This document shows positions 25,867 through 35,281 of a DNA stretch of 64,000 nt, piece after piece. Within the stretch, counting starts at the first letter, position 1. Each line of letters begins with the position of its first letter. The stretch is from JAALLB01 sp017643495 (GTDB lineage: Bacteria > Pseudomonadota > Alphaproteobacteria > Rhizobiales > Rhizobiaceae), in assembly GCA_965216105.1 (NCBI GenBank), contig OZ244147.1:3410001-3474000 (forward strand). The letters run 5' to 3'. The notes beneath the pieces were generated by a model. It was given only the letters and a program-made list of their open reading frames with translations, made no database searches and was not told the origin of the DNA. A program made the translations under genes and the position numbers.

Positions 25867-25960
25867 CCATTATTTGAGATATTTGCCTGACATAGAAATG
25901 GAGAGCGCGTAATCTGGTTCAAATTACAAAATGGTAATGCTTTCGGGAGCAGGTGAATTG

Positions 25961-26860
25961 ATGGAAGATTTTACTAAAGGCGCAGCATGGATGCAGGGCC
26001 GGATCATGCCCATTGCCGATGCAGGGATATCAGTGCTCGACTGGGGGCTGACCCGTTCAGACATAACCTATGATGTTGTCCATGCCTGGGAAGGCAGCTT
26101 TTTCCGGCTTGATGACTATCTCGACCGGTTTGAGGCTTCTGTTAACTCGCTGCGCCTCGATATCGGCCAGAACCGCGAGAGCATCAGAAAAATTCTCAAT
26201 GATGTCGTCGCGGCAACCGGCTTGAAATCTGCATACGTCTCGATGGTGGCCAGCCGGGGAACGCCTTCCATCCCCGGCACACGTGACCCGCGGCTCTGTG
26301 ACAATCATTTCTATGCATGGGCAGTGCCTTTTGTCTGGGTCATCAAGCCGGAAGTCGCGAAACGCGGGGCACATATCATGGTGGCATCAACGTCGCGCCG
26401 TATCTCGCCCGAGGCGGTCGACCCCAGGGTGAAAAACTACCATTGGGGAGACATGACGCGAGCCCTGTTTGAGTCCCTTGATGCAGGGTTCGATACATGC
26501 GTGCTGCTGGACGAACAGGAGCACGTCACAGAGGGGCCGGGTTTCAATGTATTTGCCGTAACAGATGGTGAAGTCATCACGCCACGATCCGGAATGCTTG
26601 AAGGCATTACCCGCAAGACCGTAATCGAGATATGCAGGGAGCTCGGTTATCCCTGCAAGGCAAGGGACATCAATGTCTCGGAGTTCCTTGATGCGGATGA
26701 GATTTTTACAGCAACAACAGCTGGCGGGCCAGTGCCAGTCACAAAAGCCAACACACGCATATTGGGGAATGGCAAAATCGGCCCCGTCAGTGAAGCGATC
26801 ATGAAAACCTATTGGGACTGGCACAAGCAAGACAAATACCTGACACCGATTGACTACTGA
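25961..26860 (+). CDS. Class IV PLP-dependent aminotransferase (branched-chain or (R)-amine type)
   Basis: 299 residues from ATG 25961 (GGAG ten bases upstream); ATG 25931 is an alternative. Fold-type IV signatures: SVLDWGLTRSDITYDVV, the PLP lysine in PRVKNYHWGD near residue 156, and GPGFNVFAVTDGEVITP with GMLEGITRKTVIEICRELG (phosphate loop). The group comprises branched-chain aminotransferases, D-amino-acid transaminases, aminodeoxychorismate lyases and (R)-selective amine transaminases; the divergence from BCAT motifs and the TATTAGGPVPVTK end suggest the last type or a D-amino-acid role. A second class IV enzyme is encoded at 58064. Appears monocistronic or linked to the HIT gene 86 bases downstream. 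Confidence 0.87.
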   Translation: MEDFTKGAAWMQGRIMPIADAGISVLDWGLTRSDITYDVVHAWEGSFFRLDDYLDRFEASVNSLRLDIGQNRESIRKILNDVVAATGLKSAYVSMVASRGTPSIPGTRDPRLCDNHFYAWAVPFVWVIKPEVAKRGAHIMVASTSRRISPEAVDPRVKNYHWGDMTRALFESLDAGFDTCVLLDEQEHVTEGPGFNVFAVTDGEVITPRSGMLEGITRKTVIEICRELGYPCKARDINVSEFLDADEIFTATTAGGPVPVTKANTRILGNGKIGPVSEAIMKTYWDWHKQDKYLTPIDY

Positions 26861-26946
26861 TCCAGGTGTCCGACGACCAAAAAGCGACCGCTATATTTTC
26901 ACAGAAGGCTATTCCTGATGGCCGCATCCGGTGGTAAGGCTTGGCC

Positions 26947-27351
26947 ATGACCGAATTCCGACTTGATCCCAAGCTTGCAGCCGACACTTTCGCCGTCAAA
27001 AGCATGGACAGCTGCGAGTTGCTGCTGGCCAATGACAAACGGTGGCCCTGGCTCATCCTCGTGCCGCGAATGGAAGATGCCGTGGAATGGCATGAACTGT
27101 TTACAGACCAGAGGCAGGACATTGACCTGGAAATTGCCAATTCTGCCAGCGTACTGAAAGCAATTACCGGCTGCGAGAAGGTCAACATCGCTTCACTTGG
27201 CAACATGGTTCGGCAATTGCACATACATGTAGTTGCGCGCAGCAACGGAGACCCAAACTGGCCTGGTCCGGTATGGGGTTACGGAGAAGGCGCCCCTTAT
27301 GATCCGGCAACGGCAGACCAGCTGGTTCAGAATTTGCAAAACGCCCTTTAA
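26947..27351 (+). CDS. HIT-family nucleotide-binding protein
   Basis: 134 residues from ATG 26947 (a TTG lies two codons upstream). The histidine-triad region reads MVRQLHIHVVARSNGDPNWPG, keeping two of the three motif histidines (the first is Q), which is common in short alphaproteobacterial HIT proteins of this kind; the central histidine of HIHVV is the usual nucleophile. HIT proteins hydrolyse or transfer nucleotide phosphoramidates or dinucleoside polyphosphates. Twelve bases before nudC, another nucleotide hydrolase, so probably co-transcribed. Confidence 0.88.
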   Translation: MTEFRLDPKLAADTFAVKSMDSCELLLANDKRWPWLILVPRMEDAVEWHELFTDQRQDIDLEIANSASVLKAITGCEKVNIASLGNMVRQLHIHVVARSNGDPNWPGPVWGYGEGAPYDPATADQLVQNLQNAL

Positions 27352-27362
27352 GAGATTTGCCG

Positions 27363-28301
27363 ATGCCCATCGACTTCAACCTTCTGCCCGACCCCGAACC
27401 CTCCAGCCTGGTTGGCTTTTCCCGCAACCGCCTCGTGCGGGATGCGGAAAACAGGGACGAAGAAACATTGGGAAAGGCAATGGCTGATCCCGCAACACGC
27501 TATTATCTGTTTTCTGGCAACCGCGTCATCCTCAGCAAAACCGACCAAGTCCGGGTGTTGTTTTCAAACACCGAGGCTGAACAACTCGGCCCACGGTTTG
27601 ATGATGCAATTCTGCTGGGTATCGGTGAGGATGGCCCGCAGGTCGCGCTGCCTCTTGAGGACATCTGGGAAGAAGCCAGGGAACCCTGGGACATCTATGA
27701 CCTGAGAAGCCTGCTTTATTCGGGGAGTGTCGGCGAAGAGGATGCCGGTGCAATAGCCCAGGCAGGAAGCATGCTTCACTGGAATGCCATGAACCGCCAT
27801 TGCGGAAGATGCGGCTCCCCGACAGAAAGCCGGATTGGCGGATACCGCAGGGACTGTCCTGCTTGTGATGCGAAATTCTTTCCCAGAACAGATCCGGTTG
27901 TCATCATGTTGACGGTGAGCGGGGACAAGTGCCTGATGGGGCGCAGCCCTCATTTTCCGGAAGGCTGGTATTCCACACTGGCCGGATTTGTGGAGCCTGG
28001 CGAGACAATGGAAGATGCCATGCGCCGGGAAACGTTTGAAGAAAGCGGCATCCGGGTTGGAAGGGTCGCCTATCATGCAAGCCAGCCCTGGCCGTTCCCC
28101 CATTCACTGATGCTTGGCCTTTACGGCGAAGCAACCAGCGATGAAATCAACATGGATGAATCCGAACTGGAAGACTGCCGGTGGTTCACCCGGGACGAAG
28201 TGTTGTTGATGCTCAGGCAAGAGCATCCTGACGGATTTATATGTCCGCCAAACCGGGCAATCTCCTCAGCTCTTATAGCGCACTGGTCGACGGGGGCTTG
28301 A
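27363..28301 (+). CDS. nudC: NAD(+)/NADH pyrophosphatase
   Basis: 312 residues from ATG 27363. Zinc ribbon with two cysteine pairs, CGRCGSPTE and CPACDAKFFPR; Nudix box GFVEPGETMEDAMRRETFEE ending in SGI; and the NudC-specific SQPWPFPHSLMLG just after it, which marks NADH and NAD-capped RNA hydrolases. It cleaves NADH to NMNH and AMP and can remove NAD caps from RNA (family knowledge). Follows the HIT gene closely. Its last 29 bases overlap the end of the convergent pheA gene. Confidence 0.94.
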   Translation: MPIDFNLLPDPEPSSLVGFSRNRLVRDAENRDEETLGKAMADPATRYYLFSGNRVILSKTDQVRVLFSNTEAEQLGPRFDDAILLGIGEDGPQVALPLEDIWEEAREPWDIYDLRSLLYSGSVGEEDAGAIAQAGSMLHWNAMNRHCGRCGSPTESRIGGYRRDCPACDAKFFPRTDPVVIMLTVSGDKCLMGRSPHFPEGWYSTLAGFVEPGETMEDAMRRETFEESGIRVGRVAYHASQPWPFPHSLMLGLYGEATSDEINMDESELEDCRWFTRDEVLLMLRQEHPDGFICPPNRAISSALIAHWSTGA

Positions 28302-29148
28302 CCTTGTTGCGCCCTTTTGTTGCCGGATAAATTCCGAGAATCCTGAATTCTTCCGTGAAAAACTCCAGCTCCTCGAACGCAAGCTTGAGGTTTCTGTCTT
28401 CGGGATGCCCCACGACATCAGCATAGAACTGGGTTGCGGTGAACTCCCCACCCAACTGATAGCTTTCCAGCTTGGTCATGTTGATGCCATTGGTGGCAAA
28501 CCCGCCCATGGCCTTGTACAGCGCTGCGGGTATGTTGCGCACCTGGAAGAGAAACGTCGTAATGGTTTCTTCACCGGAAGGACGGACCGGCGCCGGCTCG
28601 CGGGACAGTATAACAAAGCGCGTAGTATTGTGCTTCGCATCCTCCACGCTTTCCTCAAGGGTTTCCAGTCCGTATATTTCTGATGCCAAGGCCGGTGCCA
28701 GGGCGGCACTTGTCCTGTCGCCTTTTTCTGCCACGTATTTAGCGGAACCGGCCGTATCGCCCCCATTCCGGGTTTTCCAGCCATATCTCGAAATTATTTC
28801 CCGGCATTGTCCCAACCCGTGAATATGGCTGTAAACGGTTTCGATCTCTTCGATCTTCACACCGGGCAATACCATCAGGTCAAAACGGATCGGCAAAAAA
28901 TACTCGCCTACAATGAAGCTTTTTGAACGGGGCAGAAGATAGTGGATATCTGCCACCCGGCCAGCAAGGGTGTTTTCAATCGGGATCATCGCAAGATCGA
29001 CACTGTGGTTTTCAAGCTCCTTGAAAACGTCCTCAAATGTCTCGCATGGAACCGGTTCCATGTCGGGATACACGTCGCGGCAGGCAATCTCCGAATTTGC
29101 CCCCTTGGCTCCCTGAAATGCTATCTTGCCCGTTTTGCCACTCGTCAT
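28273..29148 (-). CDS. pheA: Prephenate dehydratase
   Basis: 291 residues from ATG 29148 (GGATGG a few bases upstream; TTG 29163 and ATG 29157 are alternatives). Catalytic domain: IAFQGAKGANSEIACRD, the motif ALAPALASEIYGL and the threonine of NTTRFVIL. A C-terminal ACT domain (about 195-285; GINMTKLESYQLGGEFTA) would bind phenylalanine for feedback inhibition. It makes phenylpyruvate from prephenate. No chorismate mutase domain, as in alphaproteobacterial monofunctional enzymes. Downstream of the kdsB locus with a 29-base gap, the common Rhizobiales pair kdsB-pheA. Confidence 0.93.
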   Translation of the reverse strand: MTSGKTGKIAFQGAKGANSEIACRDVYPDMEPVPCETFEDVFKELENHSVDLAMIPIENTLAGRVADIHYLLPRSKSFIVGEYFLPIRFDLMVLPGVKIEEIETVYSHIHGLGQCREIISRYGWKTRNGGDTAGSAKYVAEKGDRTSAALAPALASEIYGLETLEESVEDAKHNTTRFVILSREPAPVRPSGEETITTFLFQVRNIPAALYKAMGGFATNGINMTKLESYQLGGEFTATQFYADVVGHPEDRNLKLAFEELEFFTEEFRILGIYPATKGRNKVKPPSTSAL

Positions 29149-29177
29149 GATGTCCATCCGCAATCAGTAATCAAAAA

Positions 29178-29905
29178 TTATTTGAAGAAGCGTCTTGCCT
29201 GTTCAAGATCTTCCGGCGTGTCTACACCGGCAGGAACCTCTTCCACAAGCTGCACATCAATCCGCATTCCGTTCTCCAGTGCCCTGAGCTGCTCCAGTTT
29301 CTCGCGCCGTTCGAGAATTGACGGCGCGAGGGATACAAATTTTCCAAGAGCCTCGCGCCGATAGGCATAGAGCCCTATGTGATGATAGAGCGGGCCATCT
29401 CCATGGGGCGCACGGGCCCGGGTGAAATACAAGGCCCGAAGACGTTCAGCCCCACTCGGGGTCCCGACAACTTTCACGACATTCGGATTGTCCCGTTCTT
29501 CATCATCACGGATTTCAGCAGCAAGCGTTGCTATGTCGACAGACTTTTCCTCAAGCGGCAGCAACGCACTCCTGATTGTGGCTGCACTGATCGTCGGCAA
29601 GTCGCCTTGCAGGTTGATGATTGTTGAAACAGCCCCGTCAGGATCACTTGCCAACAAGGCTTCCCAAATCCTGTCGGATCCGGATTCATGATCCGTGCGT
29701 GTCATGATCGCCCTTGCGCCGTGCCTTTCGACTGCAATCCGGATTTCTCAGCGTCCGTTGCGACAACGATATCGCCCACATCCGCCTCCCTAGCCCGTTC
29801 AACGACCTGACAGACCATTGGCAGGCCTGCAACATCTGCAAGCGGCTTGCCCGGCAAGCGGGTGGAGGCCATGCGGGCCGGGATAAGTATAAGCGTTTTT
29901 GTCAT
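29178..29905 (-). pseudogene. kdsB: 3-deoxy-manno-octulosonate cytidylyltransferase, interrupted by a one-base frameshift
   Basis: Two consecutive minus-strand frames together make one KdsB. The 5' part (29905 to about 29747) encodes LILIPARMASTRLPGKPLA and DIVVATDAE; the 3' part (to 29178) continues with IRIAVERHGARAIMTRTDHE and ends like KdsB (EVPAGVDTPEDLEQARRFF). The join needs one extra base in or next to the TTT run at 29744-29746 (AAA on the coding strand); as written, the first frame ends at a TGA at 29704-29702. The restored protein would be 242 residues, normal for KdsB. KdsB makes CMP-Kdo for lipid A/core assembly and is normally essential, so a sequencing or assembly error at the homopolymer is as likely as a real null allele. 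Confidence 0.88.
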
Positions 29906-30114
29906 TTTACCGTGGATTATCTGAAGAAAGTTGGGTAATCAGTCTGCGAATAGTGTCAAAAAGTCTCACCGGGAACCTGCATACAAGCGTTGTATCATGG
30001 CTGCAAACACAATAGGTTCCCGCGAGCGGATGTTAATAGAGGAATATCGGCCACGGTTTTGCTTGGTCAGCCTGAATAAGCACCGGGACCAGCCCGCACG
30101 CCAGGAGTTTCATT

Positions 30115-30918
30115 ATGGATTCATTTGAGTTCAACAAAATTGCAATGTCGGTTCTCGGCGTTATTTTCATTGTCATGTCCCTGAATTTTGTGTCTGACGG
30201 CATATTCCATTCAGAAGTGCCGGAAGAGCCGGGCTACCTGATTGAAGTGGCCGAAAGCAGCGGCGGGGAAGCTGAAGAAGATACCGGACCGGCATATGAG
30301 CCGATTGCTGCACTGCTTGCAAATGCCAGTGTCGAAGCGGGACAGGGTGTCGCCAAACGTTGTGCAGCTTGCCACACGTTTGAACAGGGCGGAGCGAACA
30401 AGGTTGGACCTGCACTTTATGATGTGGTCAACCGCGACATCGCTTCTGTTGACGGCTTTGGATATTCCGGTGCCCTCACCGAGTACGGCAACGGAAAGCA
30501 GTGGACCTATGACGAGCTCAACGGATTTCTTTGGAAGCCAAAGACATATGTCAAAGGCACATCAATGGGCTTTGCAGGTCTGAAAGACGTAGAAGACCGC
30601 GCAGACATTGTTGCCTATCTTCGCAGCCTGTCAGCCACCCCGGCACCATTGCCTGATCCGGAAGCTGCTGCAGCAGACACTGCTGAAGAAACCGCAAACG
30701 AGGGCGACGCAGCCAACACCGAAAATGCAGAAGAAGAAGCTCCGGCAAATGCGGAAGCAACAGAATCCGATGCTTCCCAGAACCCTGAGGCATCCGAAAG
30801 CGATGAAGGCTCGGCTGAAACGGAAAATTCCGAAGCAGGTTCAGACAATACCCCTGCCCAGGAAGGCGCTGCATCCGAGGAGCAACCCGCTTCCGAAGAA
30901 GAGGGCGCTAGCCAGTAA
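30115..30918 (+). CDS. cycM: Membrane-anchored cytochrome c (CycM type) with long acidic tail
   Basis: 267 residues. An uncleaved N-terminal helix (about 8-30) anchors a periplasmic class I cytochrome c domain with heme site CAACH at 83-87 and the axial methionine M151 in GTSMGFAGL. This is the CycM/cytochrome c-552 layout that carries electrons from the bc1 complex to the aa3 oxidase in rhizobia. Unusual is the C-terminus: from about 178 to 267 nearly all residues are E, A, D, S, T, P or N with no hydrophobic core. Most CycM proteins end near residue 180-200. The tail could be an electrostatic docking arm or a spacer. A terminator follows. Confidence 0.92.
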   Translation: MDSFEFNKIAMSVLGVIFIVMSLNFVSDGIFHSEVPEEPGYLIEVAESSGGEAEEDTGPAYEPIAALLANASVEAGQGVAKRCAACHTFEQGGANKVGPALYDVVNRDIASVDGFGYSGALTEYGNGKQWTYDELNGFLWKPKTYVKGTSMGFAGLKDVEDRADIVAYLRSLSATPAPLPDPEAAAADTAEETANEGDAANTENAEEEAPANAEATESDASQNPEASESDEGSAETENSEAGSDNTPAQEGAASEEQPASEEEGASQ

Positions 30919-30944
30919 TCAGCTTGCCAAACACCAGATTGAAC

Positions 30945-30973
30945 AAGGCCGGACAAAAGTTCCGGCCTTTTTT
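30945..30973 (+). terminator. Rho-independent terminator after cycM
   Basis: Arms AAGGCCGGA and TCCGGCCTT around a short loop, followed by a run of six T, starting 26 bases after the cycM stop. It separates cycM from the yej operon. Confidence 0.9.
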
Positions 30974-31083
30974 GTATCTGCCCCGCATCACATTTGTCTG
31001 ATTCATCAGCAGGTCATGCGCCTTGTTTTCGGCAAGAGCTCCCTTATTGTTAGATACCAGAAACATACCGGGAGGACTTGCCG

Positions 31084-32928
31084 TTGCTGAAACAGATCCG
31101 CTTGCTTGCAGGCATTACATTCTCAATCACCATGCTGGGCATGGTTGCAGCAATGGCAGACGAAACAGAGTGGCGCTATGGCGACGCCCTTTTCGGTGAA
31201 CTCAAATACGGTCCCGACTTCGAACATTACGAACATGCCAATCCGGATGCACCGAAGGGCGGAGACCTGAAACGGACGGCATTTGGTGGTTACGACTCAT
31301 TCAATCCGTTTATTGTCCGCGGCAGGGCTCCGGTTCAACTAAACTATTTTGGCGGGTTGCTGTACGACACGTTGATGGAGCAATCACGGGACCAGGCTGG
31401 CGCTTCTTACGGGCTTGTTGCCGATGCCTTCCGGAAAGCCGACGATTCCTCATGGGCGGTCTACCGTATTCATCCCGATGCCAAATGGCATGACGGCGAG
31501 CCGATCAAACCCGAGGATGTCATCTGGTCTATGGAAGTGCTGCGTGAAAACTATCCGCTATGGTCGCAGTATTTCCAGAATGTCGAATCTGCCGAAAAAA
31601 CCGGGGATCGTGAAATAACATTCAGATTTGACCAGAAAGGAAACCGCGAACTACCGCACATTCTGGGTGATCTTGTTGTTCTTCCCAAACACTGGTGGAC
31701 CGGAACTGATGCCAACGGGAAGCAACGTGATATCAGCCAACCAACAACCGAACCGCCACTTGGATCGGGGCCGTACAAAATCGGCGATTTCCAGCTTGGC
31801 AAATACATTACCTACGAGCGGGTGCAGGATTATTGGGCGAAGGACATACCGGTACGAAAGGGACGCTACAATTTTGACAGTATCCGCTACACCTATTTCC
31901 TGAACGAAAACGCCATGTGGGAAGCCTTCAAGAAAGGCGAGATTGCAGACTACTGGGTAGAAACAGACGAGCAACGCTGGGTCAACGAATACACGTTCAG
32001 GGGAATAACAGAGGGCAAGGTTGAAAAACTTGTTCTGCCAATTGAACGGGGCCAGGCATACCAGGGCTTTTTCATCAACAGCCGCAAGGAAAAGTTCAAG
32101 GATGTGCGGGTTCGCAAGGCACTCAGCCTGCTGCTTGATTTCGAAACACTCAACCGGAACCTTTTTTTCGGCCTCAAGACCCGCACCGACAGCTTCTTTG
32201 AGGGCGGGGAACTGGAATCGCAAGGCATACCGGAAGGACGAGAACTCGAGATACTGAAGGAATACAGCGACCAGCTTCCGGAAGAACTTTACACAGAACC
32301 CTTTGAAGTTCCCGATTACAGCGACCCTTCCGCCACCCGCCAATACCAGCGGCAAGCATTGAAACTGATGCAGGAAGCCGGGTTCACGTTCAACAATCGC
32401 AAACTAGTTTCTCCGCAGGGAGAACCACTGGCCATCGAGTTCATCAGCGCAAGCCAGGAATCGGAACGCTACATCAATGTTTACATGAAGGCATTGCGAA
32501 GAATCGGCATCGATACGAGCCTTCGAATTCTCGATACCGCCCAATTCAAGTCGCGGGTAGACAGTTTCGATTTTGACATGGTTTCCCTGAGGACTATCCA
32601 GTCTGCATCGCCGGGAAACGAACAACGCGAGTACTGGTCTTCATCAGCCGCGGACCGGCCGGGAAGCCGCAATTATGCGGGTATCAAGGATCCGTTGATT
32701 GATGAACTGGTCGAGCGCGTCATCCTGGCGCCTGACCGGGAAGAATTGCTGGCGCTGACCCATGCACTCGACCGGATACTGAAATGGCGCCATTACGCTG
32801 TGCCGCAATGGCATGTGCCCGAAGTATGGTTTGCCAAATGGAAGCATATACAAGTACCGCTTCCCCAACCCGGATATGTCGGTATCGACACACTTTCCCT
32901 ATGGATCGATCACAAAGCTGCCAACTGA
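31084..32928 (+). CDS. yejA: Oligopeptide/murein-peptide ABC transporter substrate-binding protein
   Basis: About 614 residues; the start is a TTG at 31084 with GGAGG eight bases upstream (TTG 31078 is too close to the site). Signal peptide LLAGITFSITMLGMVAAMAD. The mature protein is a DppA/OppA-class (SBP_bac_5) protein of the YejA branch: HANPDAPKGGDLKRTAFGGY and the terminal region AVPQWHVPEVWFAKW are typical. In Agrobacterium the YejBEF system with its binding protein YepA imports murein peptides; in enterobacteria Yej also admits microcin C. First gene of a five-gene operon with both permeases, the ATPase and a dehydrogenase. Confidence 0.92.
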   Translation: MLKQIRLLAGITFSITMLGMVAAMADETEWRYGDALFGELKYGPDFEHYEHANPDAPKGGDLKRTAFGGYDSFNPFIVRGRAPVQLNYFGGLLYDTLMEQSRDQAGASYGLVADAFRKADDSSWAVYRIHPDAKWHDGEPIKPEDVIWSMEVLRENYPLWSQYFQNVESAEKTGDREITFRFDQKGNRELPHILGDLVVLPKHWWTGTDANGKQRDISQPTTEPPLGSGPYKIGDFQLGKYITYERVQDYWAKDIPVRKGRYNFDSIRYTYFLNENAMWEAFKKGEIADYWVETDEQRWVNEYTFRGITEGKVEKLVLPIERGQAYQGFFINSRKEKFKDVRVRKALSLLLDFETLNRNLFFGLKTRTDSFFEGGELESQGIPEGRELEILKEYSDQLPEELYTEPFEVPDYSDPSATRQYQRQALKLMQEAGFTFNNRKLVSPQGEPLAIEFISASQESERYINVYMKALRRIGIDTSLRILDTAQFKSRVDSFDFDMVSLRTIQSASPGNEQREYWSSSAADRPGSRNYAGIKDPLIDELVERVILAPDREELLALTHALDRILKWRHYAVPQWHVPEVWFAKWKHIQVPLPQPGYVGIDTLSLWIDHKAAN

Positions 32929-33031
32929 CAACAGGGAGAAGAGAAGAGGCATTGCCTTGCATTTGAACTCCGGCTTGGGCAAACCTGTCGGGGGGACAAC
33001 CCTTCGAATCATGAGCAAAGGGGAATAGGGC

Positions 33032-34132
33032 ATGGCTGCCTACATCCTGCGACGGTTATTGTTGATGATACCCACCATGCTGGGGATCATGGCTATATCG
33101 TTTGCAGTGATACAGTTTGCCCCCGGCGGCCCCATAGAGCGTATCGTTGCCGAACTTACCGGCCAGGCAGGCTCTGCCACTGACCGGGTCAGTGGCGGCA
33201 GTGATCTCCCCGCACTTGAAGAAGGATTTGACGGTGGTGATGCTTCATCAAAATATCGCGGGGCCCAGGGTCTTGATCCGGAATTCATAGCATCGCTTGA
33301 AAAGCAGTTCGGCTTTGACAAGCCTGCCCATGAGCGGTTTCTCAAAATGCTGTGGGACTATCTTCGGTTTGATTTCGGAGAAAGCTATTTCAAGAATGTC
33401 GAAGTCCTTGACCTGATCATTGAAAAACTGCCGGTTTCCATATCACTGGGCATATGGATAACCTTCCTGTCCTACGGCATTTCAATTCCGCTCGGCATCC
33501 GCAAGGCGGTACATGACGGAGGCTCTTTTGATATCTGGACCAGCGGGGTGATCATTGTTGCCTATGCAATACCGGGCTTTCTGTTTGCCATTCTCCTCAT
33601 GGTTGTCTTCGCGGGTGGCTCCTTCTTTGACTGGTTCCCGCTGCGCGGATTGACCTCAGATAATTTCAGCGAGCTGTCGCTTCCGGCAAAAATTGCAGAC
33701 TATTTCTGGCATCTGGCGCTTCCCTTGACGGCGATGGCCCTTTCGGCATTTGCCACAACAACCCTTCTGACCAAAAACTCGTTTCTGGATGAAATCCGCA
33801 AACAGTATGTTCAAACAGCACGCGCCAAGGGATTAAAGGAAGCACGGGTACTTTACGGCCATGTATTCCGCAATGCGATGCTGATTATCATTGCCGGTTT
33901 TCCGGCGGCATTCATAACCTCTTTCTTTACAGGATCCCTGCTCATCGAGACCATATTCACACTTGATGGCCTTGGCCTGCTGGGTTTTGAAAGCGTGATA
34001 GGGCGCGATTATCCGGTCGTCTTTGCCACCTTGTACATTTTCTCCCTGATCGGCCTTGTCGTTACCCTCGTCTCTGACGTGATCTACACGGTTATTGATC
34101 CGCGGATTGATTTTGAGGCTCGTAAAGTCTGA
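33032..34132 (+). CDS. yejB: Peptide ABC transporter permease
   Basis: 366 residues, DppB/OppB-type permease: N-terminal helix MAAYILRRLLLMIPTMLGIM, a periplasmic insert of about 90 residues after helix 1 (typical of YejB) and four to five further helices. The ATPase-contact loop is KQYVQTARAKGLKEARVLYG. Stops in the overlapping TGATG with yejE, so both are co-translated. Forms the channel together with YejE. Confidence 0.94.
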   Translation: MAAYILRRLLLMIPTMLGIMAISFAVIQFAPGGPIERIVAELTGQAGSATDRVSGGSDLPALEEGFDGGDASSKYRGAQGLDPEFIASLEKQFGFDKPAHERFLKMLWDYLRFDFGESYFKNVEVLDLIIEKLPVSISLGIWITFLSYGISIPLGIRKAVHDGGSFDIWTSGVIIVAYAIPGFLFAILLMVVFAGGSFFDWFPLRGLTSDNFSELSLPAKIADYFWHLALPLTAMALSAFATTTLLTKNSFLDEIRKQYVQTARAKGLKEARVLYGHVFRNAMLIIIAGFPAAFITSFFTGSLLIETIFTLDGLGLLGFESVIGRDYPVVFATLYIFSLIGLVVTLVSDVIYTVIDPRIDFEARKV

Positions 34133-35280
34133 TGACCGTGAACGAAGGAACACAGGCCCAAACCGTGCCGCAACGAACCTGGCTCTCTCCTCTCAATCGA
34201 AGGAGATGGGCAAACTTCAAGGCAAACAAGCGCGGATACTGGTCGCTGTGGATTTTCATTGTCCTGTTCGGACTTTCCCTGTTCGCCGAATTTATTGCCA
34301 ATGACAAACCGGTCCTGATTTCGTTCAAGGGTAAATTCTATTCACCGCTGCTTGTCGATTACCCGGAAGAAACCTTTCTGGGTGATGACGGCTTTCTGCC
34401 TGGCACCGACTACCGCATTCCTGAAATCCGTGAGGCAATTGCCGCAAACGGATGGGCCATCTGGCCTCCGGTACGCTATTCTTTCCGCACCACCAACACC
34501 GACATTCCCGAACCGGCACCGACAAAGCCAAGCTGGCTCTATGATGCAGAAACCCGGTGTTCTCAATATGCCCTTGGCACGGAAGACCCCGACTGCCATA
34601 TCGGCAACTGGAACTGGCTGGGAACTGATGACCAGGCCAGGGATGTACTTGCAAGGGTAATATACGGCTTCCGCATATCGGTGCTGTTTGGATTGATTCT
34701 GACGGCACTCTCAGCCGTGATCGGGGTCAGCGCCGGTGCAGTACAGGGCTATTTTGGCGGATGGGTAGACCTGATATTCCAGAGGTTCATCGAAATCTGG
34801 TCTTCCATGCCGGTCCTCTACCTGCTGCTTATCATTGCAGCCATCCTTGCACCGGGCTTCTGGATACTGCTTGGGATACTGCTGCTTTTTTCCTGGGTTG
34901 GCTTTGTTGGCGTGGTTCGCGCAGAATTTCTGCGTGCCCGCAATTTTGAATATGTCAATGCCGCAAGGGCGCTCGGGGTGAACAACGGGACCATCATGTT
35001 CCGGCACCTGCTGCCAAATGCGATGGTTGCAACACTGACATTCCTGCCCTTCATTCTCAACGGTTCGATCACCACACTTACATCGCTGGACTTTCTCGGC
35101 TTCGGCCTGCCACCGGGATCCCCTTCCCTCGGAGAGTTGTTGAAACAGGGTCAAAACAACCTTCAAGCGCCCTGGCTCGGCATGTCCGGATTTTTTGTCA
35201 TCTCGCTCATGCTTTCATTATTGATCTTCATCGGCGAAGCCATCCGTGACGCATTCGATCCGCGCAAGACATTCGAGTGA
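34132..35280 (+). CDS. yejE: Peptide ABC transporter permease
   Basis: 382 residues, DppC/OppC-type permease, begins four bases inside the yejB end. After the first helix (WSLWIFIVLFGLSLFAEFIA) comes a long periplasmic stretch with YSPLLVDYPEETFLGDDG, a YejE hallmark. Contact loop FEYVNAARALGVNNGTIMFR. Ends one base before the yejF start region. Confidence 0.94.
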   Translation: MTVNEGTQAQTVPQRTWLSPLNRRRWANFKANKRGYWSLWIFIVLFGLSLFAEFIANDKPVLISFKGKFYSPLLVDYPEETFLGDDGFLPGTDYRIPEIREAIAANGWAIWPPVRYSFRTTNTDIPEPAPTKPSWLYDAETRCSQYALGTEDPDCHIGNWNWLGTDDQARDVLARVIYGFRISVLFGLILTALSAVIGVSAGAVQGYFGGWVDLIFQRFIEIWSSMPVLYLLLIIAAILAPGFWILLGILLLFSWVGFVGVVRAEFLRARNFEYVNAARALGVNNGTIMFRHLLPNAMVATLTFLPFILNGSITTLTSLDFLGFGLPPGSPSLGELLKQGQNNLQAPWLGMSGFFVISLMLSLLIFIGEAIRDAFDPRKTFE

Positions 35281-35281
35281 G

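Noticed and set aside
32929..33031. Hairpin between yejA and yejB
   Set aside because: Only a 5-base complementarity (TTGCC/GGCAA) with a long loop; not convincing next to the three strong intercistronic hairpins.
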